Below are positions 44,001 to 53,400 of a stretch of DNA of 64,000 bases, one piece after another (the first letter of the stretch is position 1; the number at the start of each line of letters is the position of its first letter). The stretch spans positions 1 through 64,000 of the forward strand of contig JAHZKP010000025.1 of assembly GCA_022600345.1 (NCBI GenBank). The letters are read 5' to 3'. Under the pieces are notes generated by a model. The model was not told where the DNA came from and did not search any database. It saw only the letters and a program-made list of their open reading frames with translations. This DNA comes from Alphaproteobacteria bacterium (GTDB taxonomy: Bacteria > Pseudomonadota > Alphaproteobacteria > Rhizobiales > Hyphomicrobiaceae). The position numbers and the translations under genes are program-made.

Positions 44001-44627
44001 GTTAGGCTGGTTAGAGCGCAACTGGATGATGGATTCATCGACCCCGTCGCCGTCGAGATCCTGATGAGTGACATCGACCTGCGTCGTGTGGCCGTAGACG
44101 TAGATCTGATCGCCCTCGGCCTTGTCGTAGTCGGCGATGATGTCGGTGCCGATGCTATCGATCCAATGGTCGTGAACCTCGTTGTTTTCGCCCGCGATAC
44201 CGTTGCCGGACCAATCGATGTTGCCGTCGGCATCGGTATGCTTGCGTATGATGTCTTCTTTGGCATTGATCTGGGGTGTGAAGATGAAGCTGTCGGCACC
44301 GCTGCCACCGACCAGAATATCGTCGGCGACGAATGGTTGATTCGGATAGAGCTTTTTGGTTGCTGCATCGACTTCACCATCAGGGTCGTTGCCGGCGTTG
44401 ACGTCCTGGGCAATGACCGTTTCACCTGCGTCGGAACGTGAAACGAGCGCGTCGTTGCCGTCTCCCCCGACGAGAAGGTCCGAGCCTCGCCCGCCTTCCA
44501 ATTCGTCGTTGCCCGCTCCACCGTTCAGGCGATCGTTGCCATAGCCCCCAAAGATGGTGTCGCTGCCTTCGGCGCCATTGAGCGTGTCGTCTTGTTGCGT
44601 GCCATTCAGTGTTTCGCCGTTTGCCAT
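41043..44627 (-). CDS. RTX calcium-binding secreted protein with duplicated modules and a LamG domain
   Basis: A 1194-residue acidic protein with no N-terminal signal, the expected type I secretion substrate. GGxGxDxL-type RTX repeats occur near residues 20-65, 610-680 and 950-1060. A module of about 200 residues is duplicated: LVSRSDAGETVIAQDV... at about 60-265 and LVSRSDGREPVIAQNY... at about 680-885. Each includes GENNEVHDHWIDSIG/GENDNVHDHWVDGIG, DGDG, LRSNQ and YGIVE. Between them, at about 330-560, lies a LamG/concanavalin-like domain (GQWHHVAVTFGAAGAAVYLDG). An EDPV-repeat spacer precedes the last RTX block. The function of the module is unknown; adhesion or matrix binding is likely. 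Confidence 0.9.
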   Translation of the reverse strand: MANGETLNGTQQDDTLNGAEGSDTIFGGYGNDRLNGGAGNDELEGGRGSDLLVGGDGNDALVSRSDAGETVIAQDVNAGNDPDGEVDAATKKLYPNQPFVADDILVGGSGADSFIFTPQINAKEDIIRKHTDADGNIDWSGNGIAGENNEVHDHWIDSIGTDIIADYDKAEGDQIYVYGHTTQVDVTHQDLDGDGVDESIIQLRSNQPNGGAHDDDLLGRIIVHGDRVEASDIETDPGVTYGIVENIADLEEALNPTGVTDAAPDDNASANPFQGEVDFAALNATPGPQFVEHIRDREIADAADDVLTGTEGNDTLVGDEMPASVSSLDAPLSFWSFSSAQGGVFEDAREVSDAGYYKFGNGWAELQADGPPTTQGPNGSQAALFDGQDTFAYAANDASYQVLNGTVTASFRADDLGGTQTILAKDERNSDDGGHFHISVAGNGQLRVRLSEGEANGTNHAWQTNQSVIQEGQWHHVAVTFGAAGAAVYLDGVLLPDNAFREVEGNGEANISDYTGAYALGNDKPFVIGANTRIADDTGSVAELSLNDDLQHYFEGAIADVGFWGGNTPGDALSAAQIAELAANGPGALDGAVAQAPAVPVGDDQLSGLEGDDSLDGGAGNDQLDDGDGNDSLMGGYGDDTLEGGSGADRLDGGHGEDTLSGGEGADVLVSRSDGREPVIAQNYNDGDDPDGEIDPETDMLYPGQANMPADDVLTGGEGADEFLFQALINGKQDIINKHVNNDRTIDWMGVAGENDNVHDHWVDGIGDDTITDFNRDEGDTITIEGHTTEVYQVTMEDADGDGSADDSVLHLRSNQGAGGGAHNLDLLGTVTVLNNEITEADYTTNAGVAYGIVETIDEIDEAITPLMQSADEVPAEDPVEDPVEDPVEDPVEDPVEDPVEDPIEDPVEDPVEDPVEEPQPDPEPTEALLDQLLTPTEDNPASDASSVNNDLLIGTAGDDDMRGSWGDDRIAGTAGADDMSGGHGDDLLSGGEGDDLLAGDFGDDILIGGAGQDEIRGNRGDDVLVGDDDDDVLDGGAGDDVLYGGAGEDLVDGGRGLDVMVLDGTIDDYTVTQSDNGLLVTNGAGETDLASDIEHVRFTGSGETYAVQDDGTLVLAEDADDIDDLLEGDLLGEVLGVQISSPGVDAQLAEMAELQMVQPVATDATQSTQPAATQGLELDLGIDAPGADDMRVA
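41876..42002 (-). repeat. 12-bp tandem repeat coding EDPV units
   Basis: About ten copies of a 12-base unit (GAGGACCCGGTC-like on the minus strand) encode a run of Glu-Asp-Pro-Val, with one Ile variant. It is an extended, acidic spacer inside the RTX protein. Third-base differences between units show that it is not newly expanded, but length changes are possible. Confidence 0.8.
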
Positions 44628-44882
44628 GATGCTACTCCATGTCAGTCTGTGTGCATTGAATTGAGCAAAGCTTTCCCTAGCGCTGCAGCGATGTTGCGCT
44701 GAGCGTGAAAGACCTCGCTGTCTCGCGGCCGTCTTGTGTTTGTGGCTAAGGCCTGCGTTTCAGGCCCGGAATGTTAGGGGCGCCCCGGTTTTGGGGGGGC
44801 ACTACTTCGATTGGTAAGAGCGTTCCATGCCGTTGGCTCCTTTCTCACCTCACCCCCAGAACGTGACTCAAGTTTCAGGCAC

Positions 44883-46451
44883 TCACCGGTCCGCAGCGAT
44901 GACGGTTGCCTCCCAGCCCTTCGGCCTCGTCCTGCTTGACGATTCCTGTCCGTGCATTCCCAGTTGATAGCGTCTTGCGTGCCGCCATCCGTCGGATGCC
45001 TCATGCGTCCCGCCGCCGAGAAATTCCTGCTCACCTGTTAGGGGCAGCGCCGTTCCCCACCATTTGCCGCGAACCTGCCGGTAGTAGTTTTCCGGCCGGT
45101 ACGTCTTGGTTCCCGGTGCCAGCCGATCAATCGTGAGATTGCCCGTCGACCGGATCAGGGCATAGGCGCTGACGTGAAGATCACGCGTGCTTTTCAAAAG
45201 ACCGATCCGAGCGTCGATCAACTCACGCTCCGCATCGAGCACGTCGAGCACCGAACGCCGCCCGACGCCATACTCTTCGCGCACGCCTTCAAGCGCTTTC
45301 TGACTGGCGGTAACGCCATCCTTGTCGATCCTGACGCGAGCCTTGGCCGCCTTGAATTCCGCCCAGGTCCCGCCGACGGCCTCGCCGATTTTAAGAGTGG
45401 CCGCCTCGCTCTCGCGGTCACGGCCTGCAGCAGCGTTCTTGGCTTGGCGCACTCGGGCCGACACCTCACCGCCCTGATAGAAAGGGACGCGGACTCGTCC
45501 GAGGAGGGAAAACCCGTCCCGGTCAACCGAGCGTGATGCATCATTGACGGCGCGGTCGTATCCCGCGACCAGGTGGGCTGAGGGCAGAAACTCACCGCGC
45601 ACTCGCGCGACGGCTTCTCTCGCGGCCTTGCTGCGAAATCGGGACGAGGCGATGATCGGATTGTTCGCTTCCGCCAAGAGTGCTGCCTGGCGCAGCGAAG
45701 CTGGCAAATGGGCCTGTGGCAGGGCTGGCATCCGCAAGCCCCGCGGTTGAACGCGTGTAACCCGCGCGAACCGAAGTTGGCTCGTGCGCAGTTTGGCGCG
45801 GGCCTGTTCAAGTGACGACCGCGCATTCGCCGCACGCAGCTTGGATTGCTCGATATCGGTCACAGTGACCTGGCCGTGCTGAAGGCGTTCCCGGACCCCA
45901 ACCAGATGGCGCTTCAACGAAGTGACGTTCTGCTTTCTGTAAAGGACGATGCCCTCGTCCCTCAGTACATCCAGATAACTCATCGCCGTTTCGAAAAGAA
46001 TTTCGTTCTCCAAGGCGCGCAGATCTTCGCGAGAAGACAGGACAAGCTGTTCTGCTTCGCGTACTGCGTGCCGGGTTTGGAAGCCGTCGAATAGAGGTTG
46101 CTCGATAGATGCGCCGTAGCCGTAGGACTCATTGGCTTCCCGGCTCTGAGCGGGCGCATTCGACCGCAGCCTGGAGGCTCCATAGAACGCATCGCCAACA
46201 ACGCGCGGCCGATACCCAGACAATGCTTTCGGCACACCTTCGTCGCTCGCGCGTGCTTTGAAGCGCTCGGCCTGTAGCGACGCATTGGCGTGATAGGCTG
46301 CCACCATCGTGTCGACGAGCGTTGTCGCGTTGGCAGCCACGGGCACGCCACTGAAAAAAGCCATGCATATAGAGAGGGTCAACTGCGGGCCTGGCGCGCG
46401 AAGCGCCCTCTGCCCAGTATTTCGACGACCAGCCGACAGGTCCAAGACCAT
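44883..46451 (-). CDS. TolC-family outer-membrane channel
   Basis: About 522 residues with a hydrophobic signal-like segment (LTLSICMAFFSGVPVAANA). Then TolC-type helical repeats: TLVDTMVAAYHANASLQAERFKARASDEGVPKALSGYRPRV, GYGASIEQPLFDGFQT, and in the second half ASRFRSKAAREAVARVRGEFLPSAHLVAGYD and LGRVRVPFYQGGEVSARVRQAK. ESLID-like VLDAERELIDARI follows. It is the outer-membrane exit for the RTX protein and the first gene of the operon. The C-terminal tail of about 60 residues past the barrel region is unusual. Start chosen for GGGGG 6 bases upstream; ATG 46478 is the alternative. Confidence 0.85.
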   Translation of the reverse strand: MVLDLSAGRRNTGQRALRAPGPQLTLSICMAFFSGVPVAANATTLVDTMVAAYHANASLQAERFKARASDEGVPKALSGYRPRVVGDAFYGASRLRSNAPAQSREANESYGYGASIEQPLFDGFQTRHAVREAEQLVLSSREDLRALENEILFETAMSYLDVLRDEGIVLYRKQNVTSLKRHLVGVRERLQHGQVTVTDIEQSKLRAANARSSLEQARAKLRTSQLRFARVTRVQPRGLRMPALPQAHLPASLRQAALLAEANNPIIASSRFRSKAAREAVARVRGEFLPSAHLVAGYDRAVNDASRSVDRDGFSLLGRVRVPFYQGGEVSARVRQAKNAAAGRDRESEAATLKIGEAVGGTWAEFKAAKARVRIDKDGVTASQKALEGVREEYGVGRRSVLDVLDAERELIDARIGLLKSTRDLHVSAYALIRSTGNLTIDRLAPGTKTYRPENYYRQVRGKWWGTALPLTGEQEFLGGGTHEASDGWRHARRYQLGMHGQESSSRTRPKGWEATVIAADR

Positions 46452-46811
46452 GTGTGCCCCCAAGAAGCAAATCCGCATCCCTCGATCTACCAGCGATGCG
46501 CCGCTCCCTCACGCCGATGGACAAAGTTAGACGGCCAAATGTGGTCGAAGCTTGTTATCTCAGGCTATTGATATCCTTATTAGAAGTCATTTGATGGTTG
46601 TATCATTGCTGAAATTTTTGCTGTGCAATGCCACGTGCTTGTTCGTGGTTGAGCAGAGTCGGATCGCGGGCGCATTGCTTTTCCACCGGGATCGACTGTC
46701 CGTTGATGCCTTTGCGAAAGCCAACCGCATCACGGCACATCCACGCGACAATGCACTGCGTTGGGCAATTCATCGCTGGCAAGGAGCTATGACCTGGAAG
46801 GCTTGCAACGG
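46452..46811. other. Non-coding gap with likely promoter for the secretion operon
   Basis: No gene is supported between the TolC gene and the transglutaminase stop. Bases 46540-46625 are noticeably A/T-rich compared with the surroundings and probably hold the leftward promoter of the secretion operon; I cannot fix its -35/-10 boxes. Confidence 0.35.
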
Positions 46812-47675
46812 TTACAATGGCTTCACTGTTACTGCGACTCCAACGGTGTGCTGCCCTCCCCCAAGCAGCACCCCACTGATCGGACTAACATCTGCAAAGT
46901 CGCGCCCGTGGGCAATCGAGATGTGCTCTGGCGAATTAACAAGATTGTTGGTTGGATCGAAATCGACCCAGCCTGTCGCCGGCTCCCAGGCAGAGACCCA
47001 GGCATGAGACGCATCGCTGCCCTCAAGCTTCACCTGACCCTCGGGGGGGTGGGTGAGAATGTAGCCGCTCACATAGCGTGCCGGCAGTCCGAGCGAGCGG
47101 ATCGAAGCTATCATCAAGTGGGCGAAATCCTGGCAGACACCTGACTTCTGCTCCAGGACCTGCTGTACCGGAGTCGACACATCCGTGGTCGAGTTGTCGA
47201 AGCGGAATTCCTTGTAAATCCGCTCCATCAGATGGCGAGCGCTCTCCAGAAGCGGGGCCCCATCGGTAAAAGAAACCCTGGCGAAGTCGTAAAGCTCCGG
47301 CGAGGCTGCCGCATATTGTGATGCGCACGCGTATTGCGAGATTTCTGCCGGCAAGGTTTCAGCGCCGCCCGCGACACTTTCCCAAGGCACTGAGTTCTTG
47401 AACTCGGGTTTCTCCACCACCGAAACCTCTATCTCGCTAAGCGAGGTTACCGACAGCTTTGAGTGCTCTTCTTCAACAGAAATGAGAGTCATCGGATTGC
47501 CGAAATAGTCGGTTCGGTCACTGCGCCAAGCCGGTGCAGGTTCGATGATCAGGTTTTGACGCACGACCCGTTGATTGGTGATCTCTCGCGGGGCGAGATG
47601 CAGTAGGTGGTTCGACTGGATGACAGGCGACGTATATTCGTAGGACGTGCGGTGGGTGATCTGGTAATTGGGCAT
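46812..47675 (-). CDS. Transglutaminase-like protein, small
   Basis: A 287-residue cytosolic protein: a bacterial transglutaminase N-terminal domain (HRTSYEYTSPVIQSNHLLHLAPR) followed by a transglutaminase core with a full catalytic triad, Cys181 in GVCQDFAH, His224 in DASHAWVSAW and Asp240 in WVDFDPTNN. It is the last gene of the five-gene ATP-grasp/alpha-E operon, 4 bases after the fusion gene. In these conserved gene sets the enzyme is predicted to cut or transfer amide-linked peptides made by the ATP-grasp partner. Confidence 0.88.
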   Translation of the reverse strand: MPNYQITHRTSYEYTSPVIQSNHLLHLAPREITNQRVVRQNLIIEPAPAWRSDRTDYFGNPMTLISVEEEHSKLSVTSLSEIEVSVVEKPEFKNSVPWESVAGGAETLPAEISQYACASQYAAASPELYDFARVSFTDGAPLLESARHLMERIYKEFRFDNSTTDVSTPVQQVLEQKSGVCQDFAHLMIASIRSLGLPARYVSGYILTHPPEGQVKLEGSDASHAWVSAWEPATGWVDFDPTNNLVNSPEHISIAHGRDFADVSPISGVLLGGGQHTVGVAVTVKPL

Positions 47676-47678
47676 ATA

Positions 47679-50264
47679 TCAGCGCTGTTGGTTGAAGTGC
47701 AGCCTTTGCGGTTGCTCATCGGCAAGACTGAAGTAGTGGCGCGATACCAGTTCCGACAGCTTGGGCAATTCGCGGATAAGATCGGTGAGTAGGTTTTGTA
47801 GTGCTTGGCGCTGTCCGTTCTGGCCGACTTCGGCCAACTCTTTGACGTCAGCAAGCTGCACCTTTGTCAGAAGCTCCAGCGCCAAACGTTGTTCGGGAGC
47901 GCGAACCGCATCGTCTGAGGATTTGGGTAGCTTGCTGATATGGTCGGAAATTGTCGCAAGCTGATAGGCAAGACTGCGTGGATTCATCTCGTCGATAACG
48001 AGGAGATCGAGCACCAGGTGCAATTGCGGCGCGAACCGGTAACGCGAACGGAAGGTGATGAAGCTATCGGCCGATTGCAGTGCGAACACCATATCGTCGC
48101 CGTCAAGGTCATCGCCCTCAGACGACTCGAACAGCGCCATAAGCAAAGTTGCCAATTGCAGTGCGCGCTCAATGCGACGCCCAAGGTCCATGAATACCCA
48201 GCCACGGTTTCGGGTCATGTTCTCATGCGACATGCCTGCAAAAGCCGCGAGCCGGTCGAGTACATTCTCCGCGGCTTCGATGATGTCTATGGACTTGCCG
48301 GCAAGCGCAACCGGCAGGGCTTCCACACCAAGTGTTTCTGGTGGAAGCCTGCTGGCGACCGGGTCAATTGAAAGTCCGGTCAAAATGCGCCAACTGTCCT
48401 CCGACAATCGATCGCGGCACAATACCGCTATACTGCGAATGTTGCCGAATGTTTTCGGCAGCGCCTGAAACTTGTCGGCGCAGGTACACAGCTCGGCGAT
48501 GATCGCCCAAAGCGTATCGCCGTCGTTGCTGGGTGATATTCCGCCAGCAGCAACAGAAGCTTCTTTTTCGAGGATCGCCCGCAGCGCCTTGACGGGCCGT
48601 TGACTGGAAGAAACCGCGAGTAGATCGGCAGCACTACGTTCAAGCGCTTGGCGCACGACGCGCAGTGTCCCATCTGCGCGTTCACAATACCTGCCGAGCC
48701 AGTAGAGATTGTCAGCAGCCCTGCTTTGAAGTGCCTGCGATTGGCGCTGAATTCTGGCGTCGTGTGTCGCAAGTTTCTTCAGGCTAATATTTGGCATCGA
48801 GCGGTCTTCGCCCACGACCCAGACATCGCGCGAATGTTTTTCGGTGGAAGTCAGGGCGACCGTCGAACCGTCGTCAACCGACAAGGCAAGTCCACCGGGC
48901 ATTACCGAGAAACTGCCTTCGATCGAGCTGACAAAAACCCGGATTGCATAGTGTTCTGGCTTCAACCCATCCGTCGTCCAGGCTGGAGCCGTTGCAAATC
49001 CTATTGGCCGCTCCGCGACAAGCCGTGGTCCATTGAACCTGATGTCGTTTTCCAGCCCGGTCTTTTCAGACGGGGTCATTGACTTGACGCTGCGCCCTGG
49101 CGCGGCCTCTCCAGGACTGCCGGTGCCCTCTTGTGCATTATGAATGATGAATTGATCGAGATTGGCGAGAACCTCGGCTCGCGCCAAGGGATCTCCAAGC
49201 CACAGACGGGGAGTATCGGGAACGGCAAGCTCTTCGCCCAGGAACTTGTTCGCCAACGATGCCAGATAACCTGAAATTCCCCGGTTCTCAACGACTGCAG
49301 TTCCAAGCGCATTTACGATAAGATCCGGGTTCTGGCGGCAAGCCTCCACCAGCCCGATCGGCCCATCGAAACCGTCAGGCGAAAGCTCCAGCGGATCAGC
49401 CTTGTGCCCCTCGATGGCGCGCAAAAGGAGGTCAATTTTCTGCAGTCCATCGACGGTCTTCAGGTAGACGCGATTGCCGACAACGCGCAGGTCGGTGCCC
49501 TCAACCCGCTTCTGGCGCATATAGCGGGCCATGAACGAGTGCCCGACAAAACTTGATTGATTGGGACCAGGTGCCAGAACCGCCAGCATTGGATCATCAA
49601 CACCTGGCCTGCTCAGGAGATCGTCCATAAGGCGCTGGTAGAACGGTGCAATTCGTAAAGCCTTCGATTGCCGGAAGAGGTTCCCGGACACCTCCGAAAT
49701 CACCATGCGGTTGGCAAGCGCAAAGCCGTGGCCTGCGGGTGTTTCTGTGTGGGTATCTATGATCCGCCAGTTGCCGAGCGGATCGCGGGCAAAGTCGAGC
49801 GCCAAGAAGGTCAGATGACCGTGCGTTGGCAATACCCCGTGAACAGGACGCACGAACCCTTGATCGCTCTGCACCAAGGCTGCAGGAACCAGTCCCTCGG
49901 CGAAGACGGTCTGTGGACCATAGAGATCGGCAAGTAGATCGTTGTAGAGCCTTGCTCGTTGGATCGCGGCCTGCTCAATCAAAGACCAGGTCGATTGGTC
50001 GAAGATAAGTGGAACAAGGTCCAGTTGCCATGACCGGTGGCCATGTTGGGGATCGAAGAAATTCTCCGAGACCAGTCGCTTTACCTTCTGCGCATCAGCA
50101 AGCAGTGCCTCCGGTTTGTATCGGGTGAACCAGTCCGCGCAGACCTGCCATGCCGCCCCGGTCGATCCATCAGAGCCGACCATTTCATCGAATACGCCAG
50201 GCAAAGCTTGATAGGCCAGTTCTTGCGATGAGCGGTCAATGAAAGCGGTGTTCGTGGTATTCAT
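47679..50264 (-). CDS. Circularly permuted ATP-grasp/alpha-E fusion
   Basis: About 861 residues. The first about 490 form a circularly permuted type 2 ATP-grasp (DUF404/DUF407; WSLIEQAAIQRARLYNDLLADLYGPQ, RIIDTHTETPAGHGFALANRMVIS, NALGTAVVENRGISGYL, GFATAPAWT). The rest is an alpha-E (DUF403) helical domain with RQSQALQSRAADNLYWLGRYCERADGTLR and NMTRNRGWVFMDLGRRIERALQL. The ATP-grasp should form amide bonds with an unknown substrate. Here both modules lie in one chain, whereas the same operon also encodes them separately. Start at ATG 50264, after a GGGAG sequence; an in-frame ATG at 50336 is less likely. Confidence 0.88.
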   Translation of the reverse strand: MNTTNTAFIDRSSQELAYQALPGVFDEMVGSDGSTGAAWQVCADWFTRYKPEALLADAQKVKRLVSENFFDPQHGHRSWQLDLVPLIFDQSTWSLIEQAAIQRARLYNDLLADLYGPQTVFAEGLVPAALVQSDQGFVRPVHGVLPTHGHLTFLALDFARDPLGNWRIIDTHTETPAGHGFALANRMVISEVSGNLFRQSKALRIAPFYQRLMDDLLSRPGVDDPMLAVLAPGPNQSSFVGHSFMARYMRQKRVEGTDLRVVGNRVYLKTVDGLQKIDLLLRAIEGHKADPLELSPDGFDGPIGLVEACRQNPDLIVNALGTAVVENRGISGYLASLANKFLGEELAVPDTPRLWLGDPLARAEVLANLDQFIIHNAQEGTGSPGEAAPGRSVKSMTPSEKTGLENDIRFNGPRLVAERPIGFATAPAWTTDGLKPEHYAIRVFVSSIEGSFSVMPGGLALSVDDGSTVALTSTEKHSRDVWVVGEDRSMPNISLKKLATHDARIQRQSQALQSRAADNLYWLGRYCERADGTLRVVRQALERSAADLLAVSSSQRPVKALRAILEKEASVAAGGISPSNDGDTLWAIIAELCTCADKFQALPKTFGNIRSIAVLCRDRLSEDSWRILTGLSIDPVASRLPPETLGVEALPVALAGKSIDIIEAAENVLDRLAAFAGMSHENMTRNRGWVFMDLGRRIERALQLATLLMALFESSEGDDLDGDDMVFALQSADSFITFRSRYRFAPQLHLVLDLLVIDEMNPRSLAYQLATISDHISKLPKSSDDAVRAPEQRLALELLTKVQLADVKELAEVGQNGQRQALQNLLTDLIRELPKLSELVSRHYFSLADEQPQRLHFNQQR

Positions 50265-50452
50265 ATCAAGATCGGCTCCCGCTCCCAGTTGTTTTTGGGA
50301 AGGCCACATCCAATTCGAAAACCGGGACCATACCACCGTTTGAACCTATTGCGAATCGTGGGTTGTCAACGAGATTATTGCAGACCCAGGGGTTGAAATT
50401 GGTTGGACTGATGCAGAGCGGATACTCTGAAAGAGCTTGCCTGACAGTTCGT

Positions 50453-53400
50453 TCAGCTAAAGAGTCTCAGGTCCAGCGTCGCTGGATAATCCTGATTGCG
50501 TCTTTCCGGGGGGACCTCAAGGCGGCCTGGAGAGTGTCCCCTGGGCTCAAACCTTGCGTGTCTGCGTCCCTCTGCTTCAAAAGCATTGACGGGTACCGTG
50601 TCGAAATATTTGCCACCGGGATGGGCGACATGATAGCGGCAGCCTCCTAGCGCATGGCCGCTCCAGGTATCGATAATGTCAAACACCAACGGCGCGTGGA
50701 TTCCTATTGTTGGATGCAGGCAGCTTGGCGGTTGCCAGGCCCGGTAGCGGATACCCGCGACGCCTTCGCCATTTGTCCCGGTATCTGTTAGTGGTACGCG
50801 CTGGCCGTGGCAAACAACGACATGCCGGTCAGGCACCAGCCCTGTGGCTTTCACCTGCAGTCGTTCCAGAGACGAATCGACGTAGCGTGCCATACCGCCC
50901 GCGCCAGGTTGCTCGCCCATGACGTGCCAGGGTTCGAGAGCTTGTCGCAGCTCCAGGCTGACACCCTCATAGGTCACCTTGCCAAAGAACGGGAACCGGA
51001 ATTCGAAATGTGGCGCAAACCACTCTGGATCGAACTTGAAGCCATGATCGCCAAGGTCGTCGATAATCGAGATTAAATCCTGCCAAACGAAATGCGGCAG
51101 CATAAACCGGTCATGCAGGTCGGTGCCCCATCGCGTCAGACGGCCCTTGTAGGGTTTTTTCCAGAAACGTGCGATTAGCGCCCGCAGTAGAAGTTGCTGC
51201 GCAAGGCTCATGCGCGCATGCGGCGGCATTTCGAATGAGCGGAATTCGACGAGACCCAACCGGCCCGTCGAGCCGTCGGGCGAATAGAGTTTGTCGATGC
51301 AGATTTCGGCCCTGTGCGTATTGCCTGCCACATCGATGAGAAGATTGCGAAACAGTCTGTCGACCAGCCATAGCGGAATCTGCTCTTCGTGGGGGCCGGG
51401 CACCTGAGCCAGCGCGATTTCCATCTCGTAGAGGCCCTCGTGGCGTGCTTCGTCGAAACGAGGTGCCTGGCTCGTCGGCCCGATAAACAGGCCCGAGAAG
51501 AGATAGGATAACGCAGGATGGTGTTGCCAGTAGGTAATGAGGCTTGCCAGTAGGTCGGGCCGCCGCAGGAACGGGCTGTCCTGAGGAGTTTCTCCGCCGA
51601 CAACTATATGGTTGCCGCCGCCGGTGCCCGAGTGACGTCCATCAACCATGAACTTGTCGGTGCCCAGGCGGCAACGGAACGCGGCTTCATAAAGCTCCTC
51701 TGTTGTGGCAACAGCTTCCCGCCAACTTGCGGACGGGTGAATGTTGACTTCGATGACCCCAGGGTCGGGCGTTACCTTTATGACGTTAAGGCGCGGATCG
51801 AACGGCGGCTCGTAGCCCTCAATGTGGACCGGCTGTTCGAGCACCTTCGCGGTTTCCTCGATTGCTCCGATGAGCGCTGCGTAATCGGCAGCGTCTTCCA
51901 GTGGCGGCATAAAGATGCACAAGTGTCCATCGCGCGGCTCCAGTGCCATGGCCGTGCGCACCGCGCCTGAAATTTCGGAATTGGCGGTTGCAGAAATTGG
52001 AGGGGCTTCCAGCGTTACGGTCCGGCGTTGCTGCAAAAGCGCTTCGCGTTCGGGCAGCGGATCGTGGCTGGTGAGCGGGTCTTGGGCTTGCACGTGTGGA
52101 TAGTTGACGGGCTCCAGGTAAGGCAGGTCGGCAAGAGGCAAGCGGAAACCAACAGGTGAATCGCCTGGTACAAGGAACAATCGGCCTCTGCGCATATTCC
52201 ATCGTTCAGTTGCCCATCGGCGCCCGTTGTCCTTGGTCTGCCAAACCTGGATCGGGAGCACGTACCCGGTAGCCTTGTCGAGCCCGCGCTCGAAGGCCTT
52301 GACGACGCGTTGGCGCTCCGCCTCATCCTCGAATTTATTGTCTTCGACGGTGAGATTGACTGGCAGCTTCTGTTCAACCAGTGCGAAGTAGGCAGCATCT
52401 TCGTAGGCAGCCATGCCACTGTCGCTGGGCAGTCCGAGTTGTTTGCAAAGCGTTGCAACAAACTTCTTCGTGGTGTCGATGTCGGCAGGCTTGGCTGGGT
52501 GTTCCCGGTCGATTAATTCGGGCTGTTCCCACAACGGCTGACCGTCGGCGCGCCAATAGCAGCCGAAAGCCCAACGCGGCAATTGTTCGCCAGGGTACCA
52601 CTTGCCCTGACCGAAATGCATCAGACCGCCGCCGGCAAATTCGCCTGCAAGCCGCCGCATCAGGTCCTCGGCAAAGACCCGTTTTGTCGGTCCCACGGCT
52701 TCGGTATTCCATTCGCCTGCCTCCATGTCGTCGACGGCAACGAACGTCGGCTCGCCACCCATGGTGAGACGAACATCGTTGTCCTTGAGATGCCGGTCGA
52801 CGTCGTCGCCGAGTTCAAGGATCTCATTCCATTGCTCTTGCGAATAAGGCTTCGTTACACGAGGCGTTTCAAGGATCCGCGTGACGCTCATTTCAAAGTC
52901 GAAATCCACCTCAGCTTCACTGTGCCCGCCCGCGATGGGGGCGGCCGACGACGGACTGGGCGTCGCGGCAAGCGGAATATGACCCTCGCTGGCAAGCAGT
53001 CCGGATGTCGGGTCAAGCCCCACCCATCCAGCACCCGGCAGGAACACTTCCGCCCAGGCATGCAGATCGGTGAAGTCAACATCTGTACCCGAGGGGCCTT
53101 CGAGCGGCTTCACGTCGGCGGTAAGTTGGATGAGGTAGCCTGAAACGAACCGCGCCGCGAGGCCCAGATTGCGCAGAATGTGAACGAGAAGCCATGACGT
53201 GTCGCGGCATGAGCCAGAACGCTTGGTCAGTGTCTCTTCGGGTTTTTGTACGCCCGGCTCCATGCGGATCAGGTAACTGATGTCTTTTTCAAGCTGCGCG
53301 TTCAGCCCGACCACAACATCCAGTGTCGATGCATCCTTGGGATATTTCAGCGATTTCAAATAGGCAGCTAGTTGCGGACCTGGAGCCTCGACGGCCAGGT

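Noticed and set aside
46552..47007. A 151-codon plus-strand frame opposite the small transglutaminase
   Set aside because: Half of it is antisense to the transglutaminase catalytic region and the rest lies in an A/T-rich promoter-like stretch.
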